64,000 bases of DNA from Ignelater luminosus (Eukaryota > Arthropoda > Insecta > Coleoptera > Elateridae), in assembly GCA_011009095.1 (NCBI GenBank), contig VTPC01000813.1, forward strand, positions 1-64,000, written 5' to 3'. Below the pieces are notes generated by a model. That model made no database searches and was not told the DNA's origin. It saw nothing but the letters and a program-made list of their open reading frames with translations. Every line of letters begins with the position of its first letter. Position 1 is the stretch's first letter. Position numbers and translations under genes: made by a program. Shown here piece after piece: positions 56,010 to 64,000 of the stretch.

Positions 56010-58600
56010 TTCTAGGTTTTTTATCAGATGATACAGCTTTATTTCATTATTCGACCGCAATAAACTTTAATTCTAGTACTCTCATTTAGCGATCTTCTTT
56101 TTTTATTTCGTTGGTTACTTTTAAAGATACCTAGCTTTACTTATCCTTTCGAGAACAATGTTCCACATAGCACATAGACGTCGAATCTTTTTTAATATAT
56201 AAACAAACCCCAAATCTTAGGATACGTAGAAAGTCAGTCGTGAAGTGCAGTCTAATAGAGACCTCACTCGAGGTAGCAGTATAAAAGCTGCCTTAATGTA
56301 GTATTTTTATAGGGGATCGTTTAATGCATAACCAATATTGCATGTGCTGTTGATAATTTTTATCAGTATTATGATCATTGTTATTGTTGCTGCTATTGGT
56401 GTGGCTTTACTGTGTATTTCTTCACTATGTGTGGGGCGCACTCTTCCTTAATTAACAACAATAGCTAGCAATTTATTGAAAACGCGCGGCTTGGTGTGGC
56501 CGTATAGTTTACCTCGATCTGGTCGACAATTGCGTCTTCCATTGGGCGTTCGAACTCCTGCAGGTTTCTGCGCGTCAATCCTACGGAAGAGCGGTCTTCA
56601 GAGATGTGAATGTTATAACGGCGACAACACCTGGCTGTCCAATACTTTGCTGGAAAAGCATGTCAATGCGATAAGCGTCTTTTGCAAGTCACTATGATCA
56701 AGATAGAGGTAACTAGAGATAACACCCAACAAGGACACAGGAGGCAATCGTGTAGACACCGCTGAGAAACCCTTCTTTCCCCTGTAAGTTTTCAATGCTG
56801 CACTTACTTGTTGAGAAACTAATGCATTGTAACCTTTTTTCTGTTTTTGTAAAGAGAGATTTCTGTATAATCATCCCATTATCTCAATGAGGTGTGAATT
56901 CTGCATAGCCATTAATGTTATTGGAATGTTTCTGGATTTTTACTGTTTCCCTAATCGTTTTAGTGTAATAAAAAGATGATCTTGAAACAATAAGATGTAT
57001 TTTCAAACAATATCTTATGCTTTGTCTCGTGTTGATGTCGGCAACAGCAAATGTAGAAGTAGATATGCGGTCTGACTTCACACACCGCTTATGTACATTA
57101 ATGTGTGTGTTAACCGAGTGACGAGTTGGATGGCAGTATTGGGTGTTTATCTTTAGAGGAAGGTAGGAGTTGTGATATTTCGTGGATGGGTTTGAAGACG
57201 GTTTTGATTCTGTATTTCGAAGTGTTTTCCCTAATCGGTCCGTTACTTTGTGAATGTATGGTAAGAAAGTAGTGGAGATGGGTGGAGTTGTTTCTGAGAA
57301 ACCTCTCTTGGAGAAGGGGTAAGGCGTTGCTTGATAACCCTGTCTTATGTTTCTTTCGTTGTAGCTATTGTTTATAAGACTGCCCTAGACATGTTCCAAC
57401 TGAAATTGAAATAATGAACAAGTGCGTTAACCATAAATAGCTTTTGCGTCGGATGTTGATAGGAGTCGGCATGAAGATATCTGTTGGTATGTCAGGTAGA
57501 CGAGTGACAAGAACATCAAGAAAGAGAAGGGAGCAATTATCCTCAATTTCCACGGTGAACTTGATATCTGGATATTAGTGTTCAGTGCGTTCTTCCATAC
57601 GGCCATGCGATAGAGGTGTCGTTCCTATATCCAAACCAGACTTTGAATTTGTATTGAAATGTTTCGAAAGCAATTATTTCAAAAGATTCCATGTCACTAC
57701 TGGTAAAAATGGAGGTCCCACTGCAGTGGAACAGAAGGTAAGTTGAAGTCAAGCATCTCTCTTCTAAGAACACCAGATTGATTGCTTTTCCATCTTGCTT
57801 CAATAGTTGTTGAATGATGGCTACGGAATCGAACCCAAGAACTTGCAAATAGTAAATAAAATAAAAATAAACTGACCAAAAATTTTCCGGGTTCCATGGT
57901 GAGTTCGGGCATGAGCTAAACAAAATGTGAGTTCAGATGTGTGAAGAAGTTCTTCCAGTATAGCCCTTCAGGATATCAGCGACGTATCTCGCCAGGTTGT
58001 AAGTTGGAGATTTTATTGTGTTCACGATCGAGCAAAGAGGAATATCGGCTCTGTGTATCTTTGGAAGACCATACAACCCTGGTGGTTTAGTTGGACCTCT
58101 CGGAGTATGCTTGATGACTTGATTAGTAATATCCCGTAAAACCTACGAGAGATGAATATATGTTCCATCTTCTAGACGATAAATCACCTTCTCCATATAC
58201 TGTGTTCTGTCAAAGATGACAGTGGCATTGCTTCTGCCCGTTTTGTCTGCAAGCAAGTAACAAGTAACATTTGTAACATTCTTCACCATCCCCATCTCAC
58301 ATGGATTTCTGGATTCCAAAAAAGGGGACCAAAAGAAGTCTTTAAAATCACGCCCCTCTTTAGCTGTTTGGTATTAGTAGTGCAAGTGGTATACATGAAG
58401 GTCCGCGAAAAGCGGCAAATTATTTTTCAAAATGATGATTGCAATATTTAAAAAACTTTCTGACCGACTCAAATCCACAATATATTTATAAGTCGTTTCC
58501 GCACAACTCAGACATGCAAAACCCGATAGACACCATAAAACGGTTGTGGAGCCCGTCCATAAGGCCTTACGCCTACCATATTGAAATTTTTAGCGTGATG
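56010..58600 (-). mobile_element. Penelope-like retroelement, decayed, near full length
   Basis: Read on the - strand from about 58260: LADKTGRSNATVIFD (the ADK.N block), LRDITNQVIKHTPRG, GLYGLPKIHRADIPL at about 58085 (the signature of this group) and SPTYNLARYVADILKGYTG. Then ELTMEPGKFLVS, DSVAIIQQLL, CLTSTYLLFHC and MESFEIIAFETFQYKFKVW. The catalytic YVDD site reads YRND (in FGYRNDTS), so it is dead. VEIEDNCSLLFLDVLVTRL follows at 57545. IRETVKIQKHSNNING near 56940 is the end of the GIY-YIG endonuclease part. The 3' tail (56010-56830) repeats at 15.1-16.7 kb. Stops, frameshifts and small insertions throughout. Confidence 0.8.
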
Positions 58601-59714
58601 GTCTTTATCTTGTGATCTGGTGATGCTGGGTGTCTTTTTTGAATATTTGAAGACGTCTACATAGTCCAGTAGATTTCTAAAGATCGTTCTAGGTACCGAT
58701 TTCCATATACGCAGTCACTCTGCAAGATGGCACCTGTCACCAAGGGCATAAGTATAAAATTTAAATAAATCTTATGCTGCATAGATAACATGTAAGTTAT
58801 ATTGATAAGTAACATGTGGCAATATGTTGTTCTGTACTGAAGCGAATCTTTCAGAGTGTTCTTTGCGTACCGACGCACTGACGCGACGTCAGTTCGGTAA
58901 CAATTGCACCTGGACTAAAGGAGCTACCGAAACCCTATGAAACCTAACAGCTTTTGTCCGACTTCACGTTTCAAGGCTACTTCACTCATCAGTGAAACCA
59001 CATCTTTGCAGATTGGCTGAAAGCTTTGGTGCTATTGCATTGACATTGCGTAGGATTTATATTCACCCGGTAGTAATAAGAACAGACTGCGGATCAGTCC
59101 AGATACTGAAATTCGCAAACAGGATTTGCTTAACGTAGATAAAGATTATCAGCTTAAGTCAGCACATGCTTGGCTCGATTTAAACTTTTTCACAGATTCA
59201 TTTGCTAGGAATTAATATGAAATGCTGCGAAATACTTTGAATAAGAAGGAACTGTTTTAATTTCTTCCAGAAGCTGTAGCCAACGGCATTAACAACATCC
59301 GTGTCGTCACGAACGTATCTGACACATAGAACTCGCCTAGAGAAAAAAAACTCGCTTGAATGGAGTAACACGTTTATACATAGATGAGGCTGATGAAATA
59401 ATTATGTACGTAAAGGATATAGTGTTCCATGGATCCAAGTCAGTCCTAATTCGTTGCTCGAACTGGCATGTCTTGGTCTGAAGCAACTATGCTTGTTGTA
59501 TGAGGCAAAGTTGCATCTCTGATGGGATTCCATGTCTTCTCTGCGATATAGTGTCATTCTTCGCTTTCAATGAGAAACGATATTTCCTACGCTTTCGAAC
59601 GTTTCACAGTAACAATATATGGTGTTCAACGTATCTATAATGTACCAGGACCGAAATTATACCTACTAGTGCTGCCCTGTTGCAACATGCTTTGAGAGTA
59701 GCGTATCAGATCGG
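58601..59714. other. No supported feature
   Basis: Could include 5' leader of the Penelope-like element on the - strand, but no coding block was recognised. Confidence 0.3.
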
Positions 59715-60117
59715 CCAAATAATACTTGTCCAGATCAATACGAAAAGAATCTCGGACCGCTGAAATATAATAATTCTCCGCTTCGATTTAGTATAAAAAT
59801 AGTGTTTGTCCGAGCCATAATGACAATCCTCCAATGCCGTTCAGTACGAATATAGCCCATCCGAGTCAGTACGAAAAAGAGTTCGGTTTGGTACAATACG
59901 ACAATCCTCTGCTTTGGATCAGTACAAAAATAACGGCCCGAAAGACCCGAACACCCGACAGACCCTAACGGCCTGACAGGCCCGAGAGGTTCGATTGACC
60001 GGACGAGGCACGAAAAAGCTCGATAAATTTTTAAATTGAGGTCCAGCCCGACCAAAATCTGAGCTTCGGGTCGGGCCGCGTAAAAGCTCAACTAAAAAAC
60101 CTGGCCCGTGCCTCTAA
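59715..60117 (+). repeat. 9-bp/27-bp minisatellite element, copy F (5' truncated)
   Basis: Begins within the 27-base array (CAGATCAATACGAAAAGAAT, then CAGTACGAATATAGCCC units) and continues into the 9-base array (CCCGAACAC, CCCGACAGA, CCCGAGAGG) at 59938-59995. It then has the bridge GATAAATTTTTAAATTGAGG and GCTTCGGGTCGGGCCGCG, ending CCTGGCCCGTGCCTCTAA. Order and orientation match copies A and D. Confidence 0.75.
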
Positions 60118-63100
60118 TTTAAATTATTTACTGCATTTATTCTTTACACCTCTCTTTGATTTTTGCGTTCCCGTATATGTGTGCCCTGGAACTCACTGGC
60201 TTAACGTCTGAAAACCACTGGAGTCTTTACGTATCCGGAAACGACACTCGCATGGCTATATTACAAAATAAAAATCATCATGTTAGTCAAGACTAAAAAC
60301 TTCATTATAGTTGGCTTAGGATCTCAAGGTCGGGCTTCACAATTAATTGTGCAAAAACGACCCCGTATTGCAAATCTGCGTCCATTATAAAAGTTTCGGA
60401 AAAATTCCTCATACCAAGAGAAATCTTAGGCGCTTCAGGTCAAATCGCTCCTAACGTCCTAAATAACAGCTGTGCGAAGTAATTTGCTTTGAACATATTT
60501 AATTTGTCGCCTTCTTAAGTACCGCTTCACCACAGCAGAGGTCGACTAAGTCGAATGTGGTAAATTGGTTGTCGCATCCGGTATAACAACTTGCAGCAGC
60601 AGCAGGTAGAGTAATGATATTGATCTTGTCGGTTTCGCGTGAAGTTAGCCTGCCGACTATAATCGTAAATTCTCGCTAGCGATAAATACGATGTAAACGG
60701 AAGCGTTGTTGTAGTACATTTTCTGGTAGAAGTCATCGGCAGTGAGGACATCCACAGCAGCTATCATGCTATGTAAATGCATTAATGGATTGTTGTTTTA
60801 TGGCAGTGGCGAATAAAAATGACATCTTTCAAGACCGCTCCTTTGCAAAGAAACTTCGAACGGCAATAGTTGGTCTTTTTCTTCCAAGAAATGAATGTCC
60901 GTCGAGCGGCAAAGCAAGAAGGATGTAGCATCTCTTATCAAGAAAAATCTGATAAGTTGATGCAAAGGTGAGTTTATACAAAAAGTTTTTAACAAACAAA
61001 AATGTTTTCACAAACTTGTTAAGTCGATATAGATTACGGGACGTTACGTATAAAGCTTCTAGAATATCAGAGAGCAGTCAATGCACAAACAAACGGTTGC
61101 TTCAAAACGATTCTAAATGATAGATTAAGTGCTCACCATCAGAAAACATTAAATCAGCAGTCCCAGCACGATATCATCTTTTAAATTCGTTTCAAAATTC
61201 GTTCTCAATCGTCAGATTCAAGTTTCAGAATAGTGTTGGATTTGTTTGCGCATTTCATTTTGCCGAAGGCCTCCACAGTTCCTCGCTTTAAAGACTTGGC
61301 AAGGTATTATATATTTATCAATTTATCATTATGGTTCAAGTTCCTGGTGTATTTTCGTTCGTTGGGAAAAGTCCCCGTTTTCTGATGGTTATGTCTCTCG
61401 TTGAAACGAGTAGCTAAAGTAACTTAGAGTTTCGAGTTAATCACTGTTCGTGTAGACAGTTTAGGTTAAACTCAATTCGAGTGCACCGGAGGGCTCCAGC
61501 TTTGGTAGTAGATCGAAACTTCTTGTCCTCGATTTTATAATCAACAGGTATTCTCAATTTTTTAAAGCTAAATGCTAGTAGGGTGTTAAAAGTTCGTTTT
61601 TACCATAACAAGTGATCTGACGGCACCCTGTATATATGAGATTAGATAGAACTGGGATATTTAATGAGATGTTATCACTGGACGAAATACAGTTAAAAAA
61701 TCCTAATCATAAATGACATTCTACAGCTAGAATTGCATAAAAAATTCGACATTTCTAAAAACACCTACTTAACGTATTCTCTCTTGTTATAATTATAAAG
61801 AAAAATGATATTTTCAACTTTGTATTGAAATACATTAAAGGAAATTAAAGTGAAGCAGATTATGACTCCTTAATTAATGGCTCCATACATATTCAGCGGA
61901 ACTTATAACATCATTTTAATGAAAACTTTACAATTACAGGATCAAACTTAAACTTAATTCATTATTCTAATGAATGGCTCCTCTCTCTACTCCCACGTTT
62001 AATTTGTATTACTCTCAAATTAATTCAACAACTTCGTGTTGCTGATATTAGTTTCCGAAGCACGCGAATACTAAATTAAAATAACAATCTTTCATCGTAA
62101 TTTCAATATAAATAATACTAATTTTAATTATACAAAAAGAGAAGTAATGGTACCTGCTTATTATTTCCTCAAATCCTTAATAAAATTCCGAAGCTCAAGT
62201 TTGTAATTAAATTGTAACGAACCCGGACAAAACTTTATTAGTTTTTAGGATGTGCACGTGTACGTGCTTTGTAGCTTTAATGAACAGAGATAAAGGTAAT
62301 AAGTCGTGAACGTTGAAAATATTCCCAATTTCAACAAAATTAGTTTGAAAAACGTGCAGAAATTATCATAAATACAAACACCGAAGGTGGCTAAATATTG
62401 TTTTCCTCTGGATTACATCATTAACATAATATTCTTTGTCTAATTAACTAGTGTCACTTTTCTTCCGGAATTAAGTCGTGATTCAACATGTATTTCGTTA
62501 TTATACGTGTCACTTCTACAATGGCAGCATAATTGAGAGAACTAATGAAGTTTCAGCAAGCCCCTTATAATCCGCGCTTGTTAAGGCTAATCTAACTGAA
62601 AACTCGTGTGACACGTGTTCACAGGGCGTAATCGGCATTTAATTATGTGGTTGACGCTGGGGAAATTTGATTTCTATGCGCGTTTACTCTCTACATGTAT
62701 TGGTTATTGAATTGATTATTGGTTTGTGACCTTTTCTCTTAACTTTAGTAGAAAATTGCAAAATAAAGATTAATTGCAGCAAACCACTTTCGTGTAAAGA
62801 GTTTGGACCTGGAAATATTATCTGGACTTTTTCTTAATGAAGACCATTGTCTTATAACTCTGCTTTTCGTAAATTAAGGTTTTCATTACTGTTCTCTAGA
62901 TAATATTTTCTTTAGTGTTACTCTTTCTGTTTCTCTCTCTCTCTCTCTCTCTCTCTGACAATTTATGACTTTGGTTTGTGCACTTTTCTGTTATGATAAT
63001 TTTCTCCTGTCTGTTTTCTGACGCTTATCTTAGTTGTAATTCATGATTCTTGTTCTCTTTTAAAAATTTAAATTTAGCTATTTAGAGTCGGTATGATTTT

Positions 63101-63444
63101 TAAACAGCCCTCCACTATATGACACGTCAAATGTAATTCATTTAAACTACGTATTATGTACCTCACAAAGGTTGGATACGTACTAATTTGGTGTATATTA
63201 TCAGCGAGTAAAGACATTTTAAAAATGCAGTCGGAGGATGCAAGTGGCAGTTTCTAAAATAATAAATGAGAACGTTGCAGTTAAAAGTCGTTTCTGGGAA
63301 AAACCAAAAATGATAATATAAATATCCAGTGAACATTTTATTTGAAGCCTGGAAAGAATTATTTGGGTCGATCCGAGAAAATCGGATACAAAACAAAAAT
63401 CGACGGTGTACAGATAAATATCAACGCGATTCAGTAAATGTTAA
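60118..63444. other. No supported gene
   Basis: AT-rich, especially 61.5-63.4 kb. No exon, RNA gene or repeat family was recognised apart from a CT microsatellite. Confidence 0.35.
62932..62956. repeat. (TC)n microsatellite, 25 bases
   Basis: Uninterrupted alternating T and C. Confidence 0.95.
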
Positions 63445-63625
63445 ATGATGGTCACGAAATCAAAAATAGCAACTCTACGTATTGAAGAGAGAGCACATAG
63501 TTAACGAAATGATTCAAAAATCTGAAAAGAAGAAGCATAGAGTTCAGAAGGTTTTCCAGTATAATCCCTCGGGATGCCAGCAAGGTATCTGACCAAATTA
63601 CATATTGGTGATTCAATTGAATTGA
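63445..63625 (-). pseudogene. Penelope-like reverse transcriptase scrap
   Basis: On the - strand, ESPICNLVRYLAGIPRDYTG lines up with KSPTYNLARYVADILKGYTG at 58.0 kb. Flanks diverge at once. Only about 50 residues are recognisable. Confidence 0.45.
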
Positions 63626-64000
63626 AAGATTGGCCAAAAATAAACAAAGTGCCTTACCTAAAAATGTCTTCTAACAATTTTTATTGTCTAGGAGGTTTTG
63701 TAACCAAGAATCCACTACACTCACGATATTCTGTAAAGAGATCTTGATAGTGCAGATGTTTCTGGTATAGAGAAATAGTTTTTTAAGTTTGTTTGTTGTA
63801 CTAGAAGGCTCCAATTTTCAAATGCGAATCTTTGTGATAAGTTGCAGAATCGTTTAAGCATAAAAGTGTGCAATCTTGTCAAAGTGAGACTAATTGTCCT
63901 CTGATTACCTACACTCAAAAGCATAAACTGTCTTCAGAGCCATCAGCACAATCCCACAACTTCTTTTAAGGAAAAGGAATACTGATGAAAGATTCTTCTA

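Noticed and set aside
1..64000. CRISPR array, prokaryotic operon or phage region
   Set aside because: Tandem arrays here have no spacer structure, genes carry spliceosomal introns, and the mobile elements are eukaryotic.

Overview
This window looks like AT-rich nuclear DNA from an insect, quite possibly a beetle, although the order is a guess. The evidence is two conserved insect genes with very short GT-AG introns (about 52-62 bases), poly(A) signals, and a dense load of decayed eukaryotic transposons: Tc1/mariner, pogo-like, TIR-MITEs, non-LTR retrotransposons and Penelope-like elements. I saw no operons, ribosome binding sites or CRISPR arrays.

Host genes lie in the first 20 kb and are convergent. 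An SLC35E3-type endomembrane sugar/phosphate transporter is on the + strand (274-1479, six exons, complete, 307 codons). A tincar-like multi-pass membrane protein is on the - strand (eight exons from 19704 down to 10319). The tincar 3' end is complete. Its N-terminal exons are not seen and probably lie further upstream, perhaps beyond the window. Its last intron (11255-17312) is about 6 kb and is packed with repeats.

Between the genes (3.2-9.4 kb) is a set of TIR elements: a long-TIR element with a pogo-like remnant inside, a Tourist-like MITE with TTA duplications, a 346-bp TIR element, and two copies of a 596-bp foldback element. One foldback copy is split by a 641-bp insertion with its own TIRs and a TTTA duplication.

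From 20 kb to the end there is no convincing host exon. The region holds non-LTR retrotransposon pieces (28.0, 34.4-37.2, 43.2-44.0, 44.5-46.0, 46.2-51.1 kb), mariner-type elements (41.9-43.2 and 53.9-55.8 kb, plus one in the tincar intron), Penelope-like elements (56.0-58.6 kb, tails at 15.1-16.7 kb, a scrap at 63.5 kb), a foldback element with a tRNA-like sequence in its loop (40.5-41.1 kb), and a 300-bp tandem duplication (37.8-38.4 kb).

Two observations stand out. First, a dispersed non-coding repeat family appears at least five times (12.8, 14.2, 22.9, 28.9, 59.7 kb). It is built from a 9-bp minisatellite, a roughly 27-bp minisatellite and GC-rich ends related to CTGCACGGGCC. Second, one LINE seems cut in two: its 5' part (+ strand, ends at 37159) and its 3' part (- strand, starts at 43999) meet at the same residue of the reverse transcriptase and share ACAAG. 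This is what a 6.8-kb inversion with a breakpoint inside the element would leave. All identifications are by eye; no search was run.
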